In this document: one piece after another, positions 55,701 to 64,000 of the stretch
How the letters are laid out: every line of letters begins with the position of its first letter
Numbering within the stretch: the stretch's first letter is position 1
Source of the DNA: Hyphomicrobium denitrificans 1NES1
GTDB lineage: Bacteria > Pseudomonadota > Alphaproteobacteria > Rhizobiales > Hyphomicrobiaceae
Assembly (NCBI RefSeq): GCF_000230975.2
Contig: NC_021172.1
Coordinates: 310,001 to 374,000, forward strand
Direction: 5' to 3'
Length of the DNA: 64,000 bases
Translations under genes and position numbers: made by a program
Notes under the pieces: generated by a model
Databases searched by the model: none
What the model was told of the DNA's origin: nothing
The model's input: the letters and a program-made list of their open reading frames with translations, nothing else

Positions 55701-56657
55701 ATGCGAAAATTCACCGATCTCGACGAGCGTGAAATTCTTGCCCTCGCCATCTCGCTGGAAGAGGAGCACAGCCGCATTTATGCCGATTATGCGGCGGGTC
55801 TCGGTGCTGATTATCCTGCAACGGCGAAGATCTTCACTGAGATGGGAGAGGAAGAGAACGAGCACCGGCGCTGGCTGATCGATCTTTTCCGGCAGAAGTT
55901 CGGCGAGCACATTCCTCTTATTCGCCGCCAGGATGTTTCGGGGTTTGTGCGTCACGATCCGATCTGGTTCGTGCGACCGCTCGGACTTGGGAGAGTACGC
56001 CGTCAAGCCGAGGCCATCGAAATCGAAACGCGCAATTTCTATCGTGCGGCCATCGAGAGAGTCTCGGACGCCGAGGTTCGCAAACTGCTTGGGGACCTCA
56101 TTGCAGCGGAAGACCAGCACATCGGCATCGCCCAGCACATCTCTGAGGCCGAACTAACGCCAGAGGCTAAATCGGTCGAAGAGCAGGCGGAGCGCCGCGC
56201 CTTCGTGCTCCAGTATGTGCAACCTGGTTTGACCGGACTGATTGACGGTTCCGTCTCGACGCTGGCGCCAATTTTTGCCGCGGCATTTGCTACGCATAAC
56301 ACGTGGCAGACGTTTCTCGTCGGCATTGCGGCATCGGTCGGAGCCGGTATTTCGATGGCGTTCGCCGAAGCACTAGCAGACGACGGCAATATTTCCGGCC
56401 GTGGAAATCCGTGGATTCGCGGCGGCGTGACCGGACTGATGACGGCGCTCGGCGGCCTTGGCCACACGCTTCCTTATCTGATCCCGAACTTCTGGACGGC
56501 AACGTCCATCGCCATCGTCGTCGTTTTCATCGAACTGTGGATCATCGCGGGCGTTCGCGCGCGGTTCATGGACACGAAGTTCTTCAGGGCGGCGCTGGAA
56601 GTCGTGGTCGGCGGCCTGCTTGTGTTCGCGGTTGGCATTCTGATCGGCAGCGCATAG
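55701..56657 (+). CDS. mbfA: Membrane-bound ferritin-like iron exporter MbfA
   Basis: A 318-residue erythrin-VIT1 fusion from the ATG at 55701 (MRKFTDLDEREILALAISLEEEHSRIYADY, start only); the 12-residue longer start at 55665 would begin 2 bases after the ICE palindrome and is unlikely. The N-terminal ferritin-like domain has EE...EH and EENEHRR, AAEDQH iron ligands; the C-terminal half (LTGLIDGSVSTLAPIFAAAF, GISMAFAEAL) is a VIT1/CCC1 membrane domain. In Bradyrhizobium and Agrobacterium it exports iron and is repressed by Irr. Confidence 0.95.
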   Translation: MRKFTDLDEREILALAISLEEEHSRIYADYAAGLGADYPATAKIFTEMGEEENEHRRWLIDLFRQKFGEHIPLIRRQDVSGFVRHDPIWFVRPLGLGRVRRQAEAIEIETRNFYRAAIERVSDAEVRKLLGDLIAAEDQHIGIAQHISEAELTPEAKSVEEQAERRAFVLQYVQPGLTGLIDGSVSTLAPIFAAAFATHNTWQTFLVGIAASVGAGISMAFAEALADDGNISGRGNPWIRGGVTGLMTALGGLGHTLPYLIPNFWTATSIAIVVVFIELWIIAGVRARFMDTKFFRAALEVVVGGLLVFAVGILIGSA

Positions 56658-56788
56658 AGCTAATTAGAGGTAATTCGGCCGAACCAGGGCGCTTGGGTTC
56701 ATGGTTAGCCTCACTGAGGCCATAGTGTCTTGACTCATTCCGGGTTGCCGGCGGGGTGCCGGCGTTCCTCAACCGCCGAAGGCTTCCG

Positions 56789-58027
56789 ATGCGCGCAGGT
56801 TTTTTCGTTTTCTCGATCGCAACACTTGCGTTTGTGGCGACGTCCGGCGCAGCCTTGGCCGAAAATACGCCGCCGCCTCCGGCCAACAAGCGCAATTGCC
56901 AGAACACCGTGCCGTTCAGCCGCTGGGTCGCCGACTTCAAACGCGAAGCCATCGCTGAGGGCATTCACGCACAAACCATCGATGAGGCCATTGGCGGCAT
57001 GTCGCCCGATATGAGTGTCATCGCGCGCGATCGCCGGCAAAGCTTCTTCTCGCAGACGTTCATAGACTTCTATTTCAAGCTCGCGACGAACAGCCGCGAG
57101 AAGATGGGCAAGAGCTACCTGCAACGCTATCGTCCGATCTTCGAGCGTGCGGAAAAACAGTATGGCGTGCCGGGCCCTGTCATTACCGGCTTCTGGGCGC
57201 TCGAAAGCGACTTCGGCGGCGGTATGGGCAAGCTGCCCGTCATGCGCTCGCTGCTGACCCTCGCATGGGATTGCCGGCGCGGCGACTTCTTCCGCAATGA
57301 GCTCAAAGCGGCGATGAAGATCATCGAGCGCGGAGATCTCACACCCGACCAGATGATCGGATCGTGGGCAGGCGAACTCGGCCAGACCCAGTTCTTGCCG
57401 CAGCACTATTACAACTATGGCGTCGATTACGATGGCGACGGGCGCGTCGACCTGATCCGCGATATCCCGGACATCATCGGCTCGTCGGCGAATTTCATCG
57501 CTTCGATGGGCTGGAAGCGCGGCGAGCCGTGGCTCGATCAGGTCCGCATCACGAAAGAATTGCCGTGGGACAAGGCCGATCTCAATGTTCTGCTGCCGCG
57601 ATCGCAGTGGGTCCGATGGGGTATCGAAGGTGTCGGCCAGAAGCTGCCGCCAGACGACCTCCCGGCCTCGCTTTTGCTGCCCATGGGTCGCAACGGTCCG
57701 GCATTTCTCGCTTATTCCAACTTCCGCGTTTACACGCAGTGGAATCAGTCTTTGACCTATGCGACGACGGCCGCGCATCTGGCAGCGCGGATGGCAGGGG
57801 CGCCGAACCTCAGCCGTTCCAGCGGGGACGTTCCGTCGCTCGGCTATGAGCAGACGAAAGAGCTGCAGGCGCTTTTGAAGAGGCGCGGCTTCGATGTCGG
57901 CGAGGTCGACGGCAAGCTCGGCGCCGGGACGCGCAAGGCCGTTAAGGAAATGCAGATGAAGCTCGGCCTACCGGCGGATAGCTATCCGACGTCAGAGCTA
58001 CTCACGGCGCTTCGCGAGCGCAGCTAG
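56789..58027 (+). CDS. Lytic murein transglycosylase (MltB family) with PG-binding domain
   Basis: A 412-residue protein from the ATG at 56789 with signal peptide ending AALAEN. The SLT_2 catalytic domain has ITGFWALESDFGGGMGK with the catalytic glutamate, and WAGELGQTQFLPQHYYNYGVD. A C-terminal peptidoglycan-binding domain (KELQALLKRRGFDVGEVDGKLGAGTRKAV, in parts) follows. It cleaves the MurNAc-GlcNAc bond with anhydro ring formation. Confidence 0.94.
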   Translation: MRAGFFVFSIATLAFVATSGAALAENTPPPPANKRNCQNTVPFSRWVADFKREAIAEGIHAQTIDEAIGGMSPDMSVIARDRRQSFFSQTFIDFYFKLATNSREKMGKSYLQRYRPIFERAEKQYGVPGPVITGFWALESDFGGGMGKLPVMRSLLTLAWDCRRGDFFRNELKAAMKIIERGDLTPDQMIGSWAGELGQTQFLPQHYYNYGVDYDGDGRVDLIRDIPDIIGSSANFIASMGWKRGEPWLDQVRITKELPWDKADLNVLLPRSQWVRWGIEGVGQKLPPDDLPASLLLPMGRNGPAFLAYSNFRVYTQWNQSLTYATTAAHLAARMAGAPNLSRSSGDVPSLGYEQTKELQALLKRRGFDVGEVDGKLGAGTRKAVKEMQMKLGLPADSYPTSELLTALRERS

Positions 58028-58053
58028 AAAAATATCGAGATATTCCCCTTACT

Positions 58054-58132
58054 CCATGGCCGGGCTTGATCCGGCCATCCAGAGCTATTCGTCGCGTGAT
58101 TCTGGATGGCCGCCTCGGAGGGCGGCCATGAC
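58054..58132. repeat. Palindromic intergenic repeat element
   Basis: ATGGCCGG/CCGGCCAT (58056-58078) is followed by TCCAGA...TCTGGA and ATGGCCGCC/GGCGGCCAT (58105-58128), two nested hairpins in one symmetrical unit. This resembles the dispersed palindromes found between genes in many Hyphomicrobiales. It may also act as a terminator for the convergent genes. Confidence 0.6.
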
Positions 58133-58155
58133 GTGGTGTCGAGGCGCAAGGCCTA

Positions 58156-59502
58156 TCAATGCAGCTTGACTTGCGGCTCGGTGCGTCGGGTCAGGAGGCG
58201 TGACAGAGTATCGAGCGCCACCTTGATCGGGCCGTGTAGCGCGACTTCGTGCATCTTGTAGAGCGAGCGATACATGATCTTCGCGAACCAACCCTCAATG
58301 CGCAGCGACTTACCCGAGACGAAGCCCATCAGGTTTCCGACGGTGGAATATTTGCCGAGCGAGACGAGGGATCCGAAATCGCGATACTTGAACGGCGCGA
58401 GCTTCGTCTCGCCGTGCATGCGGCGCTGGATTTGCCGGACGAGATGACTCGATTGCTGATGCGCCGCTTGGGCACGCGGCGGAATAGGCGCGGTTTCGCC
58501 CTCCGGCACGAGGTAAGCCGCGTCGCCGATGACAAAGATATTGTCGTCTTTGGTCGTTTGCAGCGAGGGTTTCACGAGCAGCGTGTTGGCGCGGCTAACT
58601 TCCAGTCCATCGAGTTTCGACAGGACGTCCGGTCCCTTGACGCCGGCCGCCCAGACGACAAGCTCGGAGGGAATAAAGTCCCCGTTGGCAAGGGTGACGC
58701 CCTTGTCCGAGACGCCCGTCACAGGGCTTCCGACGCGAATGTCGACGCCGATATCCTTTAAAATGTTGGCAGTTGCCACAGAAAGCCTCTCGGGCAGCGC
58801 CGGCAGAATGCGGGGCGCGGCCTCGATCAGCGTGATCTTGAAGTCTTTTTCAGGATCGATCTTGTCGAGGCCGAACTCGACGAGGCCGCGCGCCGCATGA
58901 TGCAACTCGGCGGAAAGCTCGGTGCCCGTCGCGCCGGCACCGATGATCGCGACGTGAAGCTGGCCGGGCCTCACAGGTCCTGGCTGCGCGTAAGCGCGCA
59001 CACATGCGTTGAGCAGACGGCGGTTGAAGCGCTCGGCCTGCTCGGGCGTGTCGAGCATGATCGCGTGCCCTTTCACTCCGGGCGTGCCGAAATCGTTCGA
59101 GATGCTGCCGACCGCGATGACGAGCGTATCGTAAGGGAACCAGCGATCGGGTGTAATTTCGCGCCCGTCTTCATCGTAGGTTGCCGCGAGATGTACGCGC
59201 TTGTTGGCGCGATCGAGGCCGATCATCTCGCCGTAGCGGTAGCGAAAACCGTGCCAGTGTCCCTGTGCCTGATAGGGCAATTCGTGGCGACCGGTATCCA
59301 TGCTTCCGGCGGCGATTTCGTGTAGCAGCGGTTTCCAGATGTGGGTGCGCGATCGGTCGACCAGCGTGACCTCGGCTTTTCCTTTTTTTCCGAGCTTGTT
59401 GCCGAGTTGGGTCGCCAGCTCGAGCCCGCCGGCGCCACCGCCGATGATGACGATCTTGTGCAGTCCTATCGTCGCGTCGGAAGCGGGTGCAGCGGTCGTC
59501 AT
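58156..59502 (-). CDS. ndh: Type II NADH dehydrogenase (NDH-2)
   Basis: A 448-residue flavoprotein from the ATG at 59502, with GAGGTGACC upstream; the longer frame to 59580 lacks such a site. FAD-binding IVIIGGGAGGLELATQL and NADH-binding VAIIGAGATGTELSAELHH are intact, and FVIGDAAYLVPEG with QAAHQQSSHL matches the FAD/quinone region. It oxidises NADH at the membrane without pumping protons, giving this organism an alternative to complex I. Confidence 0.95.
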   Translation of the reverse strand: MTTAAPASDATIGLHKIVIIGGGAGGLELATQLGNKLGKKGKAEVTLVDRSRTHIWKPLLHEIAAGSMDTGRHELPYQAQGHWHGFRYRYGEMIGLDRANKRVHLAATYDEDGREITPDRWFPYDTLVIAVGSISNDFGTPGVKGHAIMLDTPEQAERFNRRLLNACVRAYAQPGPVRPGQLHVAIIGAGATGTELSAELHHAARGLVEFGLDKIDPEKDFKITLIEAAPRILPALPERLSVATANILKDIGVDIRVGSPVTGVSDKGVTLANGDFIPSELVVWAAGVKGPDVLSKLDGLEVSRANTLLVKPSLQTTKDDNIFVIGDAAYLVPEGETAPIPPRAQAAHQQSSHLVRQIQRRMHGETKLAPFKYRDFGSLVSLGKYSTVGNLMGFVSGKSLRIEGWFAKIMYRSLYKMHEVALHGPIKVALDTLSRLLTRRTEPQVKLH

Positions 59503-59536
59503 GGTCACCTCATGCGTACATTGTGGCGGCGGCCGT

Positions 59537-61969
59537 TCAAGATCGAAGCTCGGCGCCGGTCGCCTTCTTAACATCGGCAACTATTTTTTTGATAATCGTA
59601 TCGATAGCCTGGTCCGTGAGTGTTTCAGCGACCGGTTGAATGGTCACCTCGACCGCGATCGACTTTTTGCCCTCGGCCGCGAGGTTGCCGCCCTCGAACA
59701 CGTCAAAGACGTTGACGGCACGGATGAGGGTCTTGTCGGCATTGCTTGCGGCTTTGATCACATCGCCTGCCGCGACGTCCTTCGCCACGACGAACGCGAG
59801 GTCGCGCTTGACGGGTAATAGATCAGATGCGGCAAGCTGAGGCTTTGCCCGCGATTTCTTCTTTTCGGGCGGCAGGGCATCGATGAAGATTTCGAACGCG
59901 GCGACGGGCGCTTCGACGTCGAGCGCTTTGAGCGTCACCGGGTGGATCTCGCCGAAATAGGCGAGCACCGTTTTCGGACCGAGCCGAAGAGTGCCGGAGC
60001 GGCCCGGATGATACCAGGGCGGGCAATCCCTCGTGATCTGGGCTTTGTTCGCGTCGAGGTCGAGCGCGGCAAGAGCGGCGAACACATCGGCTTTGACATC
60101 GAAGACGTCGACGGCCGCTGCCGCTCCGTGCCAGTGGCGGCCAGAGCCGTTGAAACGTGACGTTCCGGCGCGCACGGCCGCGGCGCTCAGATACTGGTCT
60201 TCGGGCCGTTCGCCGCGATAGGCTTGGCCAAGCTCGAACAGCGCGACGTCGGCGGCGCCGCGGTTGCGATTGCGGGTAACCGCCGTCAGCAATCCCGGCA
60301 GAAGGCCGGGCCGCATCGACGACATTTCCGTCGAGATCGGGTTGGCTAGGTCGAGGGCCTCGGCGCCACCACCAAAATGCGTTGCCTGATCCTTCGGGAT
60401 GAAGCTCCAGGTCACCGCTTCGACGAAGCCGCGCGATGCGAGCAAGCGCCGGGCGCGGCGTGCGCGTTTCTGCTTTTCGGTCAGCACGGGGCGTGCGACG
60501 CCATCGAGGCGCGGCAGAGGCGTCGCCGGAATGAGGTCGAGACCGGCGATACGCACGACTTCTTCGACGAGGTCGGCGGCGCCATGCACGTCCGGCCGCC
60601 ACGTCGGCACGGTGATCTTTGCGGCGTTCGGCTTGCTTTCGATCTTGAAGCCGAACGCCGTCAGAATCTTCGAGATCTCAGCGTCCGGGAGCGTAACGCC
60701 CGTCAGCTTTTCGACGTGCGCGAAATCGAACGGAATGACGCGGTTCTCGATCGGCTCCTTGCCGGCGATTTTTGCTTTTGAAACCTCGCCGCCGCAGAAT
60801 TTCAGGATCATGTCGGTCGCGAGGTCGAGGCCCGGGCGAACGGAGGCCGGATCGACGCCGCGTTCGAAACGGTAGCGTGCGTCGGTGACGAGACCGGTCT
60901 TGCGGCCGGTCGCTGCAGTGCGCACCGGATCGAACCAAGCGCTCTCGATCAGGACGGCTGTCGTCTCCGGCGTGCAGCCGGTCGACTCTCCGCCCATGAC
61001 GCCGCCGAGCCCCAGTGGCCCCGTGTCATCGGCGATGACGCACATCGTATTGTCGACGGTGTATTCTTTGCCGTCGAGCGCGAGGAATTTCTCGCCAGTT
61101 TTTCCGAGGCGCGCGTGGATCGCGCCCTTTAGCTTATGTGCGTCGTAGACATGAAGTGGTCGTCCGCGATCGAGCGAGATGTAGTTCGTGACGTCGACGA
61201 GCGCATTGATGGGGCGCAGGCCGACGGCCTTCAGGCGACGCTGCAGCCAGTCCGGCGACGGCCCGTTCGAGACATTGCGGATCGTGCGCGCCGCGAAGAC
61301 GGGGCAAGCGTTCGCTGTCTCGGCCGTGAATTCGAGCTTCACCGGAATGCTGCACTCGAACGCTTCCTTGATCGGTTCGAGCTTCGGTTCCGGCTTCAAT
61401 GTACCGAGCCCTGCCGCTGCGAGGTCGCGCGCAATGCCGCGAACGCCGGTGCAATCGGGGCGGTTCGGCGTCAGCTTCACTTCGATGACGGGATCGTTGA
61501 GGTCGGCGACATCGATGTAGCGCTCGCCAACCTTGCTTGCCCATTCGGCGGGCAAATCAAGAATGCCGTCGCTTTCGTCGGAGAGCTCGAGCTCGGCGGC
61601 CGAGCACATCATGCCGTTCGAGACGACGCCGCGGACAGGCTTCTTCTCAAGCGTGATTTTCGAACCTGGGATGTAGGTTCCGAGCGGAGCGAACACGGCG
61701 ACCATTCCAGCGCGGGCGTTCGGTGCGCCGCAGACGACCTCCATTAGAGGCGCGCCTTTTGCAATCTCGACTTGGACAACCTGCAGCTTGTCGGCGTTCG
61801 GATGCTTCTTGGCTTCGACGATACGCGCGATGCGGAAGGCGCCGAGCAATTTCGCGGGGTCTTCGACGCTTTCGACCTCAAGACCGATGGCGGACAGCGT
61901 CGTCTCGATCTCATCGAGCGATGCGGTCGTGTCGAGATGGTCTTTAAGCCAGGAGAACGTGAATTTCAT
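59537..61969 (-). CDS. pheT: Phenylalanyl-tRNA synthetase beta subunit
   Basis: An 810-residue subunit. Domains in order: N-terminal B1 with EMAP-like tRNA-binding domain (residues about 40-150), B3/B4 editing (about 200-390; NALVDVTNYISLDRGRPLH), B5, the catalytic-like core and the C-terminal FDX-ACB anticodon domain (about 715-805; PVKRDLAFVVAKDVAAGDVI). It pairs with PheS to charge tRNA-Phe. Confidence 0.98.
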   Translation of the reverse strand: MKFTFSWLKDHLDTTASLDEIETTLSAIGLEVESVEDPAKLLGAFRIARIVEAKKHPNADKLQVVQVEIAKGAPLMEVVCGAPNARAGMVAVFAPLGTYIPGSKITLEKKPVRGVVSNGMMCSAAELELSDESDGILDLPAEWASKVGERYIDVADLNDPVIEVKLTPNRPDCTGVRGIARDLAAAGLGTLKPEPKLEPIKEAFECSIPVKLEFTAETANACPVFAARTIRNVSNGPSPDWLQRRLKAVGLRPINALVDVTNYISLDRGRPLHVYDAHKLKGAIHARLGKTGEKFLALDGKEYTVDNTMCVIADDTGPLGLGGVMGGESTGCTPETTAVLIESAWFDPVRTAATGRKTGLVTDARYRFERGVDPASVRPGLDLATDMILKFCGGEVSKAKIAGKEPIENRVIPFDFAHVEKLTGVTLPDAEISKILTAFGFKIESKPNAAKITVPTWRPDVHGAADLVEEVVRIAGLDLIPATPLPRLDGVARPVLTEKQKRARRARRLLASRGFVEAVTWSFIPKDQATHFGGGAEALDLANPISTEMSSMRPGLLPGLLTAVTRNRNRGAADVALFELGQAYRGERPEDQYLSAAAVRAGTSRFNGSGRHWHGAAAAVDVFDVKADVFAALAALDLDANKAQITRDCPPWYHPGRSGTLRLGPKTVLAYFGEIHPVTLKALDVEAPVAAFEIFIDALPPEKKKSRAKPQLAASDLLPVKRDLAFVVAKDVAAGDVIKAASNADKTLIRAVNVFDVFEGGNLAAEGKKSIAVEVTIQPVAETLTDQAIDTIIKKIVADVKKATGAELRS

Positions 61970-61973
61970 ATTT

Positions 61974-62132
61974 CGTCATCCTCGAACGTGTGAGCCCCGG
62001 CGAGCGCGTTCGGGGATCCAGCGTGAGACTTGTCGCAGACGCTATATTGTGCCGTCGGCACATTTTGCGCTGGATTCCCGGCCTTCGACGCGCATTCCAT
62101 GCGCACTCGGCCGAGAATGACGAGGAGATTTG
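61974..62132. repeat. Palindromic repeat element inside pheST
   Basis: CGTCATCCTCG near 61975 faces CGAGAATGACG near 62119, and GGATCCAGC near 62012 faces GCTGGATTC near 62070, making a long interrupted inverted repeat in the pheS-pheT spacer. It looks like the same kind of element as at 58054 but a different sequence. Confidence 0.6.
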
Positions 62133-62141
62133 GTGCACACG

Positions 62142-63215
62142 TCACGACGATAATCCGCCGGCGAGGGTGGGGACGTCGAGCGTCGAGAAGCCGTAGTGGC
62201 TGAGCCAAGTCAGGTCGCCCGAGAAGAAGGCGCGCAAGTCCGGGATACCGTATTTCAGCATCGTCAGGCGATCGAGGCCAACGCCGAAGGCGAAGCCCTG
62301 ATATTTCTCAGGGTCGAGGCCGCAGTTCTTCAGCACGTTCGGATGTACCATGCCGCAACCGAGAATTTCCAACCACTGGCCCGGCTTGCCGATCGCTTCG
62401 GCGCCGATGTCGACTTCCATCGACGGCTCGGTGAAGGGGAAGTGCGAAGCGCGGAAGCGCATCTTCACTTCGTCGACCTCGAAGAAGGCTTTGCAAAATT
62501 CCTGGAGAACCCATTTCAGGTGTCCCATATGGGTCGACTCGTCGATGACGAGGCCTTCGACCTGATGGAACATCGGCGTGTGCGTCTGGTCGCTGTCGCA
62601 GCGGTAGACGCGACCTGGCGCGATGATGCGGATCGGCGGTTTCTGCGAAACCATCGTGCGGATCTGCACGGGGCTCGTGTGCGTGCGCAGAAGCAAGCGT
62701 GAGCCATCGGCCTTCGGGGCAAAATAGAACGTGTCATGGTCCTGGCGTGCAGGATGCTCGGCCGGGATGTTGAGCTTGTCGAAGTTCATCTCGTCCGTTT
62801 CGATATCCGGACCTTCGGCCACCGAGAAGCCCATGTCGGCGAAGATCTCGACGACTTCGTCGAGGACCTGGCTGACGGGATGAATGCGGCCTTCTGCAAT
62901 GGGTCCGGGACGCACCGGCAGTGTTACGTCGGTGCGTTCGGTTTTCAGCCGTTCGTCGAGGGCGGCCGTTTCGAGTTCGGTCTTGCGCGCGTCGAGCGCC
63001 GCGGAAATCTGGCCCTTTAGCGTATTGACCGTTTGACCGAAAGTCTTGCGTTCTTCCGGTGGCAGCGATCCGAGCTTGCTCATCAGCTCCGAAATGCGGC
63101 CCTTCTTTCCGAGGGCCGAAACGCGGACGGCGTCGAGCGCGGTGAGGTCTTTCGCGCCACCGATTTCAGCGATGAGGTTCTTTTCCAGAACCTTGAGATC
63201 GTCAGCACCGCTCAT
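62142..63215 (-). CDS. pheS: Phenylalanyl-tRNA synthetase alpha subunit
   Basis: A 357-residue subunit from the ATG at 63215, with AAGGAGA upstream; an extension to 63299 would run into the repeat element. An N-terminal coiled coil (residues about 1-90) precedes the class II core, with [19 protein letters not shown], the motif 2 segment [10 protein letters not shown] and the motif 3 [20 protein letters not shown]. It forms the active site of the heterotetramer with PheT. Confidence 0.98.
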   Translation of the reverse strand: MSGADDLKVLEKNLIAEIGGAKDLTALDAVRVSALGKKGRISELMSKLGSLPPEERKTFGQTVNTLKGQISAALDARKTELETAALDERLKTERTDVTLPVRPGPIAEGRIHPVSQVLDEVVEIFADMGFSVAEGPDIETDEMNFDKLNIPAEHPARQDHDTFYFAPKADGSRLLLRTHTSPVQIRTMVSQKPPIRIIAPGRVYRCDSDQTHTPMFHQVEGLVIDESTHMGHLKWVLQEFCKAFFEVDEVKMRFRASHFPFTEPSMEVDIGAEAIGKPGQWLEILGCGMVHPNVLKNCGLDPEKYQGFAFGVGLDRLTMLKYGIPDLRAFFSGDLTWLSHYGFSTLDVPTLAGGLSS

Positions 63216-63252
63216 CGAAATCTCCTTCAGCCATATGCCGAAGCTTGTGATG

Positions 63253-63414
63253 CTTTCCCCCCCCAGCGGGGAGGGGCAAGGGGTGGGCAGAGAATACAAA
63301 ACCTGTTGTTCGTAAAGCGCGCCTCGCGCGCTTGTGAGTCCGGTCTGTCGCGCGATCGGTCCGCCTTGCCATTCACCCCATCCCTAACCCCTCCCCTGAT
63401 GGGAGGGGGAAGTG
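63253..63414. repeat. Two inverted copies of a C/G-run repeat between pheS and rplT
   Basis: The copies at about 63253-63291 (CCCCAGCGGGGAGGGGCAAG...) and about 63372-63414 (...CTAACCCCTCCCCTGATGGG) are near-identical in opposite orientation, sharing GGGGAGGGG-x-x-AGGG. This is a known style of dispersed intergenic repeat in alphaproteobacteria. Combined, they could form a long hairpin in the operon mRNA. Confidence 0.6.
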
Positions 63415-63479
63415 GAGGCCCCGATCGCGTAACCGCGATACGAGTAGCGTCTTACTGAGGACAGATGCGCAGTCGCGGA

Positions 63480-63881
63480 TCAGGCGGCTTTCTTGGCCTT
63501 GTCCTGGTCGGCCTTGGCGACGGGCGAACTCGCTGCTTTCGCGGCCTTGTCGACGAGCGCCTTGAAGCCTGCCGGATCGTTGATCGCGATGTCGGAGAGA
63601 ACCTTGCGATCGACCTCGATGCCGAGGTTCGTCAGGCCGTTGATAAAGCGGCCGTAGGTCAGCCCGTGCTCGCGGACAGCGGCGTTGATGCGCTGGATCC
63701 AAAGAGCGCGGAAGTTGCGCTTGCGGCGCTTGCGATCACGATAGGCGTACTGCTGCGCCTTCTCGACCGCCTGCTTGGCGACGCGGATCGTATTCTTGCG
63801 GCGGCCGTAATAGCCTTTCGCGGCCTTGATGACTTTCTTGTGCTTGGCGTGGGCGGTTACGCCACGTTTAACGCGGGCCAT
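63480..63881 (-). CDS. rplT: 50S ribosomal protein L20
   Basis: A 133-residue L20. [20 protein letters not shown] and [20 protein letters not shown] match the family. The usual length is about 117-120; the last 15 residues ([14 protein letters not shown]) form an Ala/Lys tail. It binds 23S rRNA early in assembly. The order rplT-pheS-pheT is the standard one, and rpmI should lie just upstream, beyond the window edge. Confidence 0.97.
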   Translation of the reverse strand: MARVKRGVTAHAKHKKVIKAAKGYYGRRKNTIRVAKQAVEKAQQYAYRDRKRRKRNFRALWIQRINAAVREHGLTYGRFINGLTNLGIEVDRKVLSDIAINDPAGFKALVDKAAKAASSPVAKADQDKAKKAA

Positions 63882-63939
63882 GGAGGATGCTCCTCAGAGT
63901 AAATGCTTCAAGAGTTCGTCGTGTGATGAGTCTTTGTTA

Positions 63940-63980
63940 GCCGCGTGCGACTCGCGTTCCGCGAGCCGGCCGCACGCGGC
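63940..63980 (-). promoter_or_regulatory. Nested hairpin upstream of rplT
   Basis: GCCGCGTGCG (63940-63949) pairs with CGCACGCGGC (63971-63980), with an inner CTCGCG/CGCGAG stem. It lies about 60 bases before rplT on its leader side and could be an L20-binding or intercistronic structure after rpmI. The minus-strand end TAC-AAT-CGA-TGA (64000-63989) may be the last codons of rpmI; that is a guess. Confidence 0.4.
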
Positions 63981-64000
63981 GGGCAAACTCATCGATTGTA

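Overview
The window reads as chromosomal DNA of a GC-rich alphaproteobacterium, most likely a Hyphomicrobiales member close to Hyphomicrobium. This rests on the Cpa/Tad pilus gene order, a MbfA iron exporter with an Irr-type iron control element, PHB metabolism genes, several groups of PepSY proteins and the pheS-pheT/rplT block. I assigned it from family-level recognition only; no search was run.

Left part (1-11.4 kb): a Tad (tight adherence) type IVc pilus locus. Two Flp pilins, the prepilin peptidase CpaA, CpaB, the secretin CpaC, the lipoprotein CpaD, the ATPases CpaE and CpaF and the platform proteins TadB/TadC lie on the plus strand. TadD is opposed, and a stand-alone secretin N-domain protein diverges at the left edge (cut by the window). 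An M17 aminopeptidase/NlpC-P60 pair, a His-rich exported protein, a broken alpha/beta hydrolase, a YghU-type glutathione transferase, Ada and a fucosyltransferase-like gene follow (11.5-19 kb).

Middle part (19.7-42.6 kb): a redox and stress region. It holds a six-gene membrane complex related to hydrogenase 4 (hyfBCEFGI order) whose large subunit lacks the nickel-binding cysteine pairs. Next come an HTH regulator with a palindromic operator, an unusual exported cytochrome c carrying eight 11-residue LEA-like repeats, divergent from a cytochrome b561 across an FNR/FixK-type box, PHB synthase and a universal stress protein. A second b561 with PepSY proteins and a two-component system, a VIT-family transporter, groES-groEL, an SPW-repeat protein and an NDUFS4-like protein complete it. 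Four decayed genes (P-type ATPase-hemerythrin, phospholipase D, Hsp20 and, further left, the hydrolase) suggest a region in flux. A tRNA-Arg(CCG) lies just right of it.

Right part (43-64 kb): mostly core genes. These are polA, PHB depolymerase, an NTP/NDP-type transporter, infA, a cold-shock gene, an M15-like peptidase, lepA, a phasin-like gene, mbfA behind an iron control element, a lytic transglycosylase, NDH-2, pheT, pheS and rplT. Intergenic palindromic repeats lie between ltg and ndh, inside pheST, and between pheS and rplT.

No CRISPR array, integrase, transposase or phage gene was recognised.
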